Below, in pieces: positions 9,815 to 20,505 of a DNA stretch of 64,000 bases. The number at the start of each line of letters is the position of its first letter. Within the stretch, counting starts at the first letter, position 1. Source of the stretch: Nemania diffusa (lineage: Eukaryota; Ascomycota; Sordariomycetes; Xylariales; Xylariaceae); NCBI GenBank assembly GCA_038501195.1, contig JBBPUQ010000010.1:699501-763500 (forward strand). Reading direction: 5' to 3'. The notes below the pieces were generated by a model. That model did not search any database and was not told the DNA's origin. It was given only the letters and a program-made list of their open reading frames with translations. Both the position numbers and the translations under genes were made by a program.

Positions 9815-12800
9815 TTAGGATCCTCGGAAAAGGAAAGAGAGGTCGCCCGGAGTAAGGGACTCTATAGCCGCATCATCCGAATTGATAGTAGAGTGAATCA
9901 TGTGGGTTTTCTTCTCCTGTAGAAGGACCATCCTGCTCTCCACCGAATCCTCAATGCAGAGACGTGTAATTGTGCATGGGCGGGTCTGACCAATGCGATG
10001 GCAACGGTCCGCCGACTGCCATTCAGCAGCTGGATTCCACCACCTAAATGAGCAAGTTGGTTAGTGGTGGCGCGAAGCTTATAAAATTATGGTCTAGGAA
10101 ATAAACTTACGGGTCAACAATAAACACTTGGGAAGCCTCGGTCAAATTTAGTGCGACACCACCTGCCTTTAGAGAGACAAGGAAACACTCCACCTCTGGT
10201 TTCTCCATGAAGTGTTTAATAGATGCTTGCCGTTGTGCGGGTGTCATGCTGCCGTCTAACATGACCGTTGTGATCCCAGCCCGCCGAAGGCGCCACTCGA
10301 TGAGTTGGAGCATAGTAGTGAACTGTGAGAAGATAATCGACTTATGAGATGCGTTGTCGGATCTTAGTCTGTGGAGTTCGTGAACAAGCAACTCGATCTT
10401 GGACGATGATGTCCAGTTTTCCATCTTGATGCGATTGATGATAGATGACTTCTTGAGCAACGCCTCATCCTGCTCAATGCTAGGCTGTTCGAGATCGATG
10501 GATAGAGGGATATGACATCGTGGACAGTCAGGCTCATCTTGCGAGGCGAGATAGCTCGTGGCACACTGCCGGCAGAAGTCATGCCTACATCTAGACCGAA
10601 TTGCTTCCTCGGCAGGTTCGTCGCAAATACAGCAGACCAAAATATTCTGTCCCCCTTCCCCCGACTTTTTGAGAATAAGATCTGGATGATCTGCTACTTG
10701 GCGCATCTGCATGATTAATCCGAAAATGTTGGCGTAGTTATTTAGGACCACACCTTGAGCCACATAAGTGTTAAATTGTCGTTCGGTGTTAGACATGATG
10801 CTGCCAGCAAAGTCGTTCTCTTCTTCACCAAAGAACTGCCGATCAACATATATCTCCTTGACAGGTAGTTCCATGACGTTGGTATGGTCCTTTTTGAGAC
10901 GGCGCAACATGATGCGGTTAGTTAGGAGACGAAGTTTCTTGAAAGCTTCTTTACCCGTCCCAGTATTGCCGTATTTCTGAATCGGATTTAGAAGCTCTTG
11001 GTTAAAAACAGATACGTGTCGCATAGCATAATGGTCGCCTGAGATCTGTTAGCAGGAGAATGATGCTCAAGAACAAGGAGACCAACAGTGTCTGCATTTG
11101 CCATCTTCACTCATAGACCACTCGAGAGCGGAGCAGGGGCAGTCCTTGCAGAAGTACGAGGCATACGGCGCGATCTCGAGAAATCGAATTAGTGAGAAGA
11201 ACTCTCCAATACGGTTCTGGAGGGGTGTTCCGGTCAAGCACCAGCGATAGGTCACGTTCAAGGCGAAACAAGCTCTGGCTGTCATCGTAGTACGTGTCTG
11301 GTTCACATGGTTAGCTATAGCGTTAGAGACTAGTGAATTTTAACTTACTTTGATGCAATGAGCTTCATCAAGAATTACGCGATGGAACTTTATCTGATGC
11401 ATGACGCTTTTCTCCTTGACTAGCACGTCCTTCCGCTTAATACCCTTCTCTTGCTTGCGATACAGTGACTCCAAGCTGTTGTAGGACATAATGATAACAT
11501 CAAATTGTTTCAACTGCTTAGCCGACAGATTCTTGGCTTTGGTGTTTGTTCCATGAAAGACTATCGTCTTCAGTTTGTTCCCAGTGTAGGTAGCAATCTC
11601 GTCCTGCCACTGTCCCAGAGCAACGGGCGGAAGAAGTACCAACGTTGGGATCTTGGCTGGATAGTCAGACATAATCAACGAAACGGCTTGGATGGTCTTG
11701 CCAAGACCCATCTCATCTCCAAGTAATCCGCCCCTCCATGGGGTCTGCTCCATCGCCTTCATCCATGCGAGGCCTTGAAGCTGGAAAGGCTTGAGTTGTA
11801 GGGAAATCATGGTGGGTTGCGCGGCCATACCCGCATTCAGCTCTGCCGTGTTTTCTAGATCCTGCCACATTGTTCTGAGCTCCGGGTGATTAGACTCTAG
11901 TCTTAATCTGTCGTTTTTCGTGCGCCTGCCAGTCTGTCTACGACGCAAAAAGGGAGGGGGAGCTACCATAACTCTAGTCGGAACTCCGTGTCCAGCTCCA
12001 TCATCACTATCAGATTCAGAAGTATCCAGGTCCTCGTTGACCTCCTCGCTCTCTTCACTACCCTTATCTAAGGAGGAACTAAGTCCCTGGTCGTCAATCT
12101 CAATGTCGTCATCAACATCTATGTTCATAGTAGAGGTTGGAGCGCTCGCAGTCTCGTTAATTTTCTGTCTCTTGCGTGGTGGCAGTGTGTGTGCATCAAT
12201 GCTATCCACTCTACCACCTGGAGCTTTACGAGACGGCGTGAATCGGGATTTAGAGGGTAAGCGCTTCGGCTTGGTCCTGGCGACGGGGACGATGATGGAG
12301 CTGCTCTCAGAGTCACTATCAAGAGAAAGAGCTCTATTTCTTCGTTTGATGGGAACACGAGCGTTGAGTATAGAAGCCTTTGTATCTTCCTCACGCTGCA
12401 ACTTGCGAGCAAGGGCAGCACTAGCAGACTGATCATCGCCATAGAGACCGTCATATTCATCCGACTCTTCGTTATATGAGGGAACAGACTGACGAGCTCT
12501 TTTGGTTCGGATGACAGTAGACAAACTGACAGGCTTGGCTTTCTTCTTACCGCTATCGTCATCGTCGTCATCGTCGTCGTCATTGTCGTCATCATCAGGA
12601 GGAAGTTCGGGCAGCTCGAGAGTAAGGCGACCTCGGCGGGGGCGGTTGGAAGATTCGGGGGCAGAGACAGGTATATGGATAGTGCTCTTGCTTGGAGGAG
12701 CTGGTGTGACAGCATTACTAGTGGCTGGAGTAGAATATTCGCCATCCGAAGTGGTAAGCGGCGTGGGCACTGAGGAAGTAGAGTCACTACTGCCTGTGAC

Positions 12801-12959
12801 AGTGGTCAAGGTTTGATTCTTCGGCGGTCTGCCTCGGCGGCGCGTGGGAGCGCTAATGGATTTCTGCCGCAGCTGCTCGGCAGCTTCGAGCTCATCTAAG
12901 GCTGCGGCAGCAGCTAAGGCATTGGCAACACCGGTAGATCGTCGAGTTCGTGGCGCCAT
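9815..12959 (-). CDS. RAD16: RAD16: SNF2-family ATPase/RING protein of global-genome nucleotide excision repair
   Basis: Four exons: 12959-11349, 11297-11087, 11038-10111, 10043-9815; 992 aa, close to homologues after allowing for a long acidic N-terminus. Order: disordered N-terminal third with Asp runs; SNF2 ATPase with DEMGLGKT (about 407-415) and DEAH (531-534); a C3HC4 RING finger embedded between ATPase lobes (about 743-785: CCIC..CRHDFC..C..CPRC); helicase C lobe with [15 protein letters not shown] and the final WWNP..Q..DR.HRIGQ box. This split-ATPase-with-RING layout is diagnostic of RAD16. With RAD7 it forms the yeast NEF4 complex, which senses lesions in silent DNA and acts in a ubiquitin ligase. 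The second intron (11086-11039) needs the donor GTTGGT and acceptor TCTCAG to keep the conserved CRHCDHYAMRH reading. RAD7 lies divergently upstream. Confidence 0.95.
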
Positions 12960-14056
12960 GGTGCGCAAACGGCCGTGATCACGATCGCGATGCAAGTAAG
13001 GTGCTTAATTAGGACTAGCGGAGGATGAAATGAGTGCTGCAGGGTAAAAACAAGATGAGGTGAAGATGCCAGGGCATCCGAACACTTAAAAGTTAGCCAA
13101 CAGAAGAATGAAAGTGTTGACTAGTTACAACAAGAAAGGAGAGTGAAGAAAAGAGGGTGGGAATCAAAGTTGGGGGATATGGGACGAAAAAAGAAAGGGG
13201 ATGGCAAAATCTCTGTATGCTTTACACCAAGCAAGCGCAGAAACACCAGGTAACAACCCGGGGAGATGGATGGATGTTGCTTCAGCTAGAGCGGATAGTG
13301 CCTGCCTTGGGTACGACTGCTTGGAGGGGTACATACTGCATGAGGTACCCAAGTACCAATTAACGCGCCCCTTGAAATACAAAGCGCGAGATCACGTGAT
13401 AGATAGGTGGGGATTCTCAAGAGAAACGCCAATCATAGGCTCTAAAATTCAATTAAGATCCCGGAAGGATCCATATCTGTAAGCACTTTACACGCCTTCG
13501 TGCTAGGTAATATACATGCTGGGCGCAATGGGGCACGTCGCAAAGGTGCTGTGATTACTTGTATAGCCAGGTACCAACGTGCATCGACCTAAGCTTGTTG
13601 CTTTTTGCGACAGGTTTGCCACAACAAAGACTGAACAATGAGGTACCTGCCTTACTTACCTACTACTGCGTTCTTACCTCTTCCCCTAGTTGCCGCTAGG
13701 TGACAGCTTGATCTTAGAGTACTACATTTTTAAGCAATGCTGTTGTACCTACTGCTGTCAACTTTGTTTTCTTTAACCTTGTTTTAGCTGTAGTATTTTT
13801 TCATCATCTCTCATCCCTCCATCCTCCGCCCTCTCTCATCTCTCAGCAACTTGGTTGCCAAGAGCACTTCTAATCGTATCGCGTATGTCGTACGGAACTG
13901 AAGACACGTCATTTTCCCTCTCAAGACGTTCATAGAGACAGGTCGTACTAGCTACTCCTCTGTTTGTCCACTCATTGTGCAGGTTGCAGGATTCTGCACC
14001 ACATCTTGTCTTTCCAACACGCTTCACTAGGGCTCCGCCCTTCACCCATTGAGACT
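12960..14056. promoter_or_regulatory. Shared intergenic region of divergent RAD16 and RAD7
   Basis: About 1.1 kb between the RAD16 ATG (12959, minus) and the RAD7 start region (14057, plus). No gene is seen. It would hold both promoters, so a shared damage-responsive control is possible but not shown. Several ACCTACC/AGGTACC-type words occur near 13,340 and 13,640-13,690, and a pyrimidine-rich stretch lies at about 13,800-13,850. Confidence 0.5.
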
Positions 14057-16022
14057 ATGTACGTCTAACTTTATGGTGTAGGTATATGCATATGAGCAAA
14101 TAGTTAACCAACAGGTTTAGGAGCAACCATAACTCTAATCAGGACGGGCGGTCCATAAGAGGACCACAGTCTGCCTTGACTGACTTTTTGGCCTCGAAGA
14201 ACATTTCTGCAGCACGCATCCGGGCTGAGGCCGTCGCTCGTCTAGCAGCTGCCGAAACCGGTGGTTCCTCAAATACGCCAGCCACAGAGCAGTCGCCGCA
14301 GGATGAAAATGACGACGTTGTTTCTGGCAGATCGGCTGCATCGGCAGCTCGTCGAGCAAAGGATCAGAAGCGCAGGAAGCAGGAGGAAGCCATCGCAAAG
14401 ATCAAGAAATCAAGGGCATACAAGAAACGAAAGCGTGGGGCTAACTCTGAGTCCGATGATGATCTCGCGCTTGCTCTCTTCAGGGAGAAACTGGCACCTA
14501 TGCCGGGCCAGATGAGCAATTGTGAGATGTGTGGTAAACGGTTTACTGTGACACCATACTCTCGCTCCGGGCCTGAAGGTGGCTTGGTCTGCAGCCCTTG
14601 TGGCCAAAAGCTTGCCAAGGACGAAGACGCAAACAAACAGCCGAAGAAGAAAAGAGGCCCTGTACCTAAAGGCGGCTTGGGTAGACGCAAGATACAGAGT
14701 CGCATCTTGGACGGGACTTACGATGTTGGAGCTAAACCCCTAATGACTCTTTGCATTGAAACCTTGGCGAGCAACATTCATTTAGCAGATGACCTCGGCG
14801 ATCTTCCTTCACCTGTCATTGATCGTATCGCCAGATTACTTTCGAAAACCCGTCTTCTTGACTCTCACACTCTTAACCTCTTCCTCCAATCCCACCATGA
14901 GGTTATCAATGTATACGATGCTGCTAAGCTCAATTCAGACGACTTCATCAAGATCTTCCAGTTGGTGCCACAGCTCAAAAAGCTAAAGTTGCGAAACGCA
15001 ATCCAATTCACGGATAGGGTCATGCAGTATCTCACCACAAGAAATATGACCCTAGAGAGTATCTACATTCATGGAGCAAATCTGTTGAGCGAAGACATGT
15101 GGACAGAGTTTCTAAAACAGAAGGGCTCGCACCTAAAGGCATTGCATATCTACTACACCGACAAGCACTTCGGTGACAAAGCCGTTGGCTTACTGCCGGA
15201 CCTATGTCCCAACCTCTCACGTCTGAAGATCTGTCACAACCAAGAGGTTTCTGACGAGGGTATCAAGCATACTGCGGAACTCGATAAACTTGAGCACTTG
15301 AGTCTTCATTGCATCAAGAAAACTACTACAGATTCCTATATCCATGTAATAAATAGTATTGGTGGGCAGCTTCAGACACTCTCTATTAAGAAGGTATCCG
15401 ATGTTGACGATCGCTTGCTCGATGCCATTCACGAAAATTGCACCAGTATTTCTAAACTACGCATTACCGAAAGCGAATTCATGACTGATGCTGGTTTTGC
15501 TCGACTATTCCGAGGTTGGAAAAATAAACCACTTTTGTTCCTTGATCTACAAAAATGTCGCTACGTTGACGCAGCTAAACCCCGAGAAAACGAACACAAG
15601 GTCGGACTCTGCTCACAGGGCTTTGAAGCCTTGATGGAACATTCGGGATCTGGATTGCAATACCTCAATGTACATGCATGCCGACATATTTCTAGAGAGA
15701 CGTTCGAGAAGGTTTTTGCGAGTGACAAGACATATGCTCAACTGCGTTACCTCGAGATCTCCTTCTGTGAAGAAGTTAACGATTTAGTTGTTGGTAGTAT
15801 CTTCCGCAGCTGCCCGAACTTGAAGGAGGTAAATGTTTTTGGTTGTATGAAGGTAAGTTTGCACCAATGACGAACAGTCTCAAACCGCAAGTTTCCCGAT
15901 GGGTTGGTCAGTTACTAAGTACGCCCACCGCACAGGTCAAGGATGTCCGGGTGCCAAGAGGCAAAATCCTCGTTGGTGTCCCTAATGCAGTTGGCATGCG
16001 CATCGAGGGAGTAGCCGACTAA
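14057..16022 (+). CDS. RAD7: RAD7: leucine-rich-repeat protein of global-genome nucleotide excision repair
   Basis: Preferred model: exon 1 ending in AT at 14057-14058, intron 14059-14120, exon 2 14121-15852, exon 3 15936-16022, so that the ATG is formed across the first junction (AT|G); 606 aa beginning MSNHNSNQDG. GRSIRGPQSALTDFLA is the conserved fungal Rad7 opening. Then a basic region, a CxxC..CxxC zinc-binding pair (CEMCGKRF and CSPCGQK, about 135-160), and C-terminal leucine-rich repeats of the F-box/AMN1 kind. An in-frame ATG is absent from the large exon's N-terminal part, so an upstream exon is required. Alternative: ATG at 13885 spliced after ATGTC with donor GTACGG. RAD7 binds RAD16 (divergent neighbour) and an Elongin/cullin ligase in yeast. 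Confidence 0.9.
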
Positions 16023-17036
16023 AGTAATTGGGAATTATTTTGGCCTCAATAGATTCCCGGCCGCGCACATTTCGGCTCATCATAGGCACTTGCTACACCA
16101 GCGCCAGATATTATGATGTTGTAGATTAGACACGGGGATGCACAACTTGATGATATACCGCGAGAGCAGCATCGGATTCATTAGATGAGATGACCCTGCC
16201 GCATGGGTGGATTCGACTACCTATCTGGACACTATTGGCCTTGCAATCTGTCGTGTATCGTTGGGCAAATAAATTTGAGAAGAGAAGCTAAACGCATCAG
16301 GACATGTTAACTTCCCTTACAATGGGTTGATCAAATGCAAGAATCCGCCTCGAAATTTTCGGACCTGTCTGGATCAAACTTGTTGAAATGTGTCTTAGGT
16401 ACTCACGATATCTTAGCCCGCTAAGGGCGTATCGATAAGATGCTTTGGCGGATTTGTGATGCTTTAGCAAACTCGGTACTTCTGTCAGAAATGGAATATA
16501 ACTATAGACTATCTATTCACTGTAATCTATGGCTTCTTCTTAAGACCAAGCGCCCTCGAGATATATAGTGACTAATAGCTATCAGTCCAGTCGAGCGCAA
16601 CAAGAAGTAAGTCAGACTGTCAAGATGGACCGAAGCGGGCCGAAAAAGGAGCTATTGGAGGCTCCGCCGCTCCCGCATTTCGGTAACGAAATGGCGCCAT
16701 CGAAATAGCCCGCATGAGATACTACCTCGTACATGGTATATCTACGATGGATTGCCTATATCATCCCCACATCCTTTATCAATCGTAGGCCAAAACTTGA
16801 GAGACGAGGAAGCCTCACAGACCGAAATATCAAGGGATACATGTGTAGCGTCGAGGGATATAGCTACACTCTCTACCTCGCTTACCTAAATAAGCGTTGT
16901 TGCGTCACGGCAGCTAGCGTAGCCCTACCTACCGACATACAACTTAGAGACGGAAGCGCGAAGACAAGATTCGCTACAGATTTATGCCTTAGTCAGCGTG
17001 ACGGCTGCAGCGAACTCGATACCTAGATTGTTCAAG
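16023..17036. other. Intergenic, promoter of the monooxygenase
   Basis: Tandem spacer between RAD7 and the flavin monooxygenase. Open frames here (for example 16733-17026) carry no recognisable sequence. No RNA gene recognised. Confidence 0.5.
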
Positions 17037-18767
17037 ATGGGATCGTTAGGTAGTGTTCACGAGGAAGAAAATGCCACGGACAGCAATCCGCCTTTGCTCG
17101 CTTTCAATATAAACCGCATTGCCATCATCGGAGCTGGGCCGAGCGGTCTCGCAGCGGCGAAGCACCTCCTAGCCGAGGGCTTCTCATCCTCGCAGATTGA
17201 CATCTACGAACAACAGGCTGAGGTAGGCGGAGTGTGGAACTACAACGCAGCCACGTCTCACGAGCCACTGCGCGTACCATTGACGGATGCACATGCGGCT
17301 CCAGACCCACCAATCTACCCAGAAGAGTCCGCGGCGGAAGAAGAGGATAAGTATGCGGACTACGAATTCGACTCAGATGAGGAGGCGAGCACAGCCCCCG
17401 GGTCGGGTGCATGTTCGCTGCCGCCCGTATCACGGAAGGAGAGGAGCCCCCCGATATTCCCGAACCCCATGTATGACGACCTGTACACGAATATCCCGCA
17501 TACGCTGATGCGGTATTCGGACTTGAGATTCACCGCGGATGGTAAAGGAGAGGGAACGCACGAGGGCTGCGAAATCTTCCCTTCGAGGCAGGTCGTGCAG
17601 GAATATGTGCTGCAATACGCTCGCGAAGTGCGGCATCTGGTCCGATTCTCGACGCAGGTGACGGATGTCTCTCTACAGACTCCCCCTTCCAGTCCACCAG
17701 TACAGTCCCGAATCCGGGATAAGTGGACTGTCCGCTCAACGAACCTCCTCGCAGACGTCTCGCGCGTAGAAACCTACGACGCAGTTGTCGTGGCTTCAGG
17801 ACATTATTCCGCGCCGTGCATTCCTGCCGTAGCACCCGAAATCTCCGCATTCGCCACCGCACATCCGGGCGTGATCTCACACTCAAAGAGATACCGCGCT
17901 GCATCTGAATTCGCTGGGAAACGCGTTGTGATCGTCGGGTCTGGGCCCTCAGGCCAAGACATCGCTTCACAAATTAGCGCCGTATGCGCATCTCCCCTCA
18001 TTATCTCGGCGCGCAGTCCTATACCTGACGACATAGCTGCACACCTAGGCGTAGGAGACAAAGTGCGCATAGTCGGAACGATCAAGCGGTTCCTGATCGA
18101 CGAGAAGGGGATCGAGGTTGGTCCTGCCCCGACGTCTCCCGGTGCGAACGTAGAGGGGGGAGGAGAAACTGCGGAGCGAATATCGGACATCGACGCCATC
18201 ATTTTCTGCACAGGGTACCTATATACATTACCCTTCATCTCTGATTCTTCCCTTCCGGCCTCCACACCCTCTTTAATTACCGATGGCCGCCGTGTGCACG
18301 GTGTGGCGCGACACTTTCTTCATACTTACCACCCGACTCTCGTGCTTCCAGCTTTGCCTTACAAGATCATCCCCTTCCCCCTCGCCGAGGCACAAGCCGC
18401 AGTGTTTTCACGCCTATGGTCAAACAGGCTCCCTCTGCCCTCGCACGAAGAATTGCAGAGCTGGGAACGTGAAGACGAGGAAGGTAAAGGGTTTGAGGGG
18501 AAGAGAGTTTCGCGAGCGGGCAAGTCGTTCCATACCTTTCCCCCGGGCGGCGATGGGCTGTATATCAATGCGTTACATGACTGGGCCTTGCGGGCGCGTG
18601 ACGATCAGGGGGAAGGGGGAGGGAAGAGGAAAGAACCGCCGTACTGGGGCGATGAAGAACTCTGGCAGCGGAGCATCTATGCGCAGGCGAAGATGCAGTT
18701 TGAGAAGACTGGGCGCAAGGCGAAGACATTACAGGAGCTTGGCTTTCAACATGAACAGCTTGTGTAA
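17037..18767 (+). CDS. Flavin-containing monooxygenase (FMO family)
   Basis: Single exon, 576 aa. Predicted FAD- and NADPH-dependent oxygenase that oxidises N- or S-containing small molecules. FAD-binding GAGPSG at 32-37 and acidic YEQ ending the second strand; NADPH-binding GSGPSG at about 301-306; the FMO identifying motif is recognisable as FATAHPGVISHSKRYR (F-x-G-x-x-x-H-x-x-x-Y/K), just before the NADPH site. The ATG at 17037 (MGSLGSVHEEE) is preferred because upstream in-frame sequence starts only with non-ATG codons. An acidic insertion of roughly 40 residues (about 95-140, AAEEEDKYADYEFDSDEE) interrupts the FAD domain. No signal peptide. Neighbours give no pathway, so the substrate is unknown. 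Confidence 0.88.
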   Translation: MGSLGSVHEEENATDSNPPLLAFNINRIAIIGAGPSGLAAAKHLLAEGFSSSQIDIYEQQAEVGGVWNYNAATSHEPLRVPLTDAHAAPDPPIYPEESAAEEEDKYADYEFDSDEEASTAPGSGACSLPPVSRKERSPPIFPNPMYDDLYTNIPHTLMRYSDLRFTADGKGEGTHEGCEIFPSRQVVQEYVLQYAREVRHLVRFSTQVTDVSLQTPPSSPPVQSRIRDKWTVRSTNLLADVSRVETYDAVVVASGHYSAPCIPAVAPEISAFATAHPGVISHSKRYRAASEFAGKRVVIVGSGPSGQDIASQISAVCASPLIISARSPIPDDIAAHLGVGDKVRIVGTIKRFLIDEKGIEVGPAPTSPGANVEGGGETAERISDIDAIIFCTGYLYTLPFISDSSLPASTPSLITDGRRVHGVARHFLHTYHPTLVLPALPYKIIPFPLAEAQAAVFSRLWSNRLPLPSHEELQSWEREDEEGKGFEGKRVSRAGKSFHTFPPGGDGLYINALHDWALRARDDQGEGGGKRKEPPYWGDEELWQRSIYAQAKMQFEKTGRKAKTLQELGFQHEQLV

Positions 18768-19269
18768 GGAAAGGGATATGAATTAGAGGGGACTGGGAGC
18801 GAGGGACGGATACACGTTGCTGGGTATTTGGTTCGTCCAACCTGTGTCTCGGCGATGAAAGCTCGACAGTTGTACACATATTACGGGTTATTGGATAGGA
18901 GCCACGGTATGTTCAACACTGGATCACCACTTCTGGATATGATATGTTATGATGAAATTAAGAATAGATTTTCCCTGTTTAGATATCCCATATGCCCATG
19001 CCTAAGCGGCCCCCTGCTTAGATATTATCATACAATGTCATCAAGGCAATGCCGCTATCATACGTCGTCGCATCCCTCATCACTTCGAAGTAGACCGTTT
19101 CATGCCGTGCCCCCCTTCATAACGCCTTATATGCCTTGGTCGGATGCTTAGCAAGCAACTCCCATCAGGGTATGCCAATCCCAATTCGCCCAATACCCAG
19201 ACCTTTCCTCGTCAAGTATGTTCTCGCGCAGCGACATAAAATATGATAATAAAACTCCTCCGTTTACTC
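18768..19269. other. Convergent 3' flanks
   Basis: Between the monooxygenase (+) and the lipase (-), both ending here. No gene recognised. Confidence 0.5.
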
Positions 19270-20505
19270 TTACGCCGCGGCGCTGACGTCCTGCTTGACC
19301 CAGGCGTTGAGCTGCGTCTCGAGCTGGGCGTCGGTGACGGTGACGGACGGCGACGTGGCCTGCCACCAGGTGTAGTTGGTGGCGGTGTCCCTCTTGAACG
19401 CGAGGCCGGTGGGCGAGCAGGCGGAGATGGGGGCGAGGTAGTACAGGTGGGCGTTGATGTCGAGGCCGAGGGTGGCGGCGTTGCACCCGAGCGAGGTGAT
19501 GCCGTCGCAGACCTTGATGTCGCCGACGGCGTACGCCGTCGTGGTGGCGGTGCCGTCCGACAGCCAGTACTCGGGGGTCGTGTGCGCGTAGCCGAAGATG
19601 ATGGGCGGCAGGCGGGGCACGGGGTCGTCGAGGTGCGTCACGCGGTACTCGTTGCCGGCCTGGTTGGACACGAAGGTCGCGAAGGCCGCGTTGCCCACGC
19701 GCGGGCTGCCGAAGTTGACGATGTCGACCGAGTACCCCTGCTGCCGCGCGTACGCCGCGCCCAGCGAGCTCACGGCCGCGCCGAGCGAGTGCCCCGTGAA
19801 CACGATCTTGTACGCCGGGTACGCCGCCTTGGCGGCCTTCACGGCCGCCAGCACGGGGCTGGAGATCTCCGACCACGCCTTGGCGAAGCCCGAGTGCACC
19901 TTGCAGCCCGAGGCGAGGCTGCTGCAGCTCTCCTGGATGAACTCGAAGCTGGTTTCCCCATCATGTTAGTCGTTTTGCGGGTCTTGGGCGCAGCAGCAGC
20001 AGCACGTAAGGAAACTTACTCTGTGAGCCAGTTGCGGATCGAGTGCGATCCCCTGATGGATACAACGATCACCTGGTTCTTCGCGTCCGTGGATAGAAAT
20101 CCCTGGATATCGGTTGTCAAGCCCCTGTTTCAGTGTAAGTTTTGTGGCACAATCAGCAAGGGGTAATAGTGAATCCAACATACGCGAAAGTGGCTGCGAT
20201 CTTCGCGCCAGCAGTGGTAACATCGGGGCAGGCGCTGGCAGAGCAGGTCACAGCGGAGCCAATGGCGTTACCACTGTTGCAGTAGGATGCACCGGCGTAT
20301 TGTGCGTAGAGGTCGAAGCTGGTCAGCTGGGTAGCCGTGACAGTAGTTGCTATTGGTTTGGCGTTAGTTCCCCTGAATTGTGGCATTCTTCTAAGGAGGC
20401 GTCCAGCCACATACCTCGTTCATTGATCTGCACTTCTCGTACAAGGGGCGAGCCAGCAGCTGTGAGAGCAAAGCTCGAGACGAGTGACCAACCGAATGGC
20501 TTCAT
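19270..20505 (-). CDS. Secreted class 3 lipase / feruloyl-esterase-like hydrolase
   Basis: Four exons: 20505-20415, 20349-20184, 20124-20020, 19948-19270; 346 aa. A hydrophobic signal peptide (MKPFGWSLVSSFALTAAGS) indicates secretion. The alpha/beta hydrolase has the oxyanion/lid segment VSIRGSHSIRNW, the nucleophile elbow GHSLG (Ser about 175), the acid in HLDDPVPRLPP and the catalytic His in DINAHLYYLAP: a complete Ser-Asp-His triad of the filamentous fungal lipase family that includes Thermomyces lipase and FaeA. Cysteines around CNSGNAIGS..C and in SCSSLASGCK match the family disulfides. All junctions have canonical GTAAGT/GTATGT donors. Whether it prefers triacylglycerols or feruloyl esters cannot be told. 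The last exon is much richer in GC than the surroundings. Confidence 0.9.
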
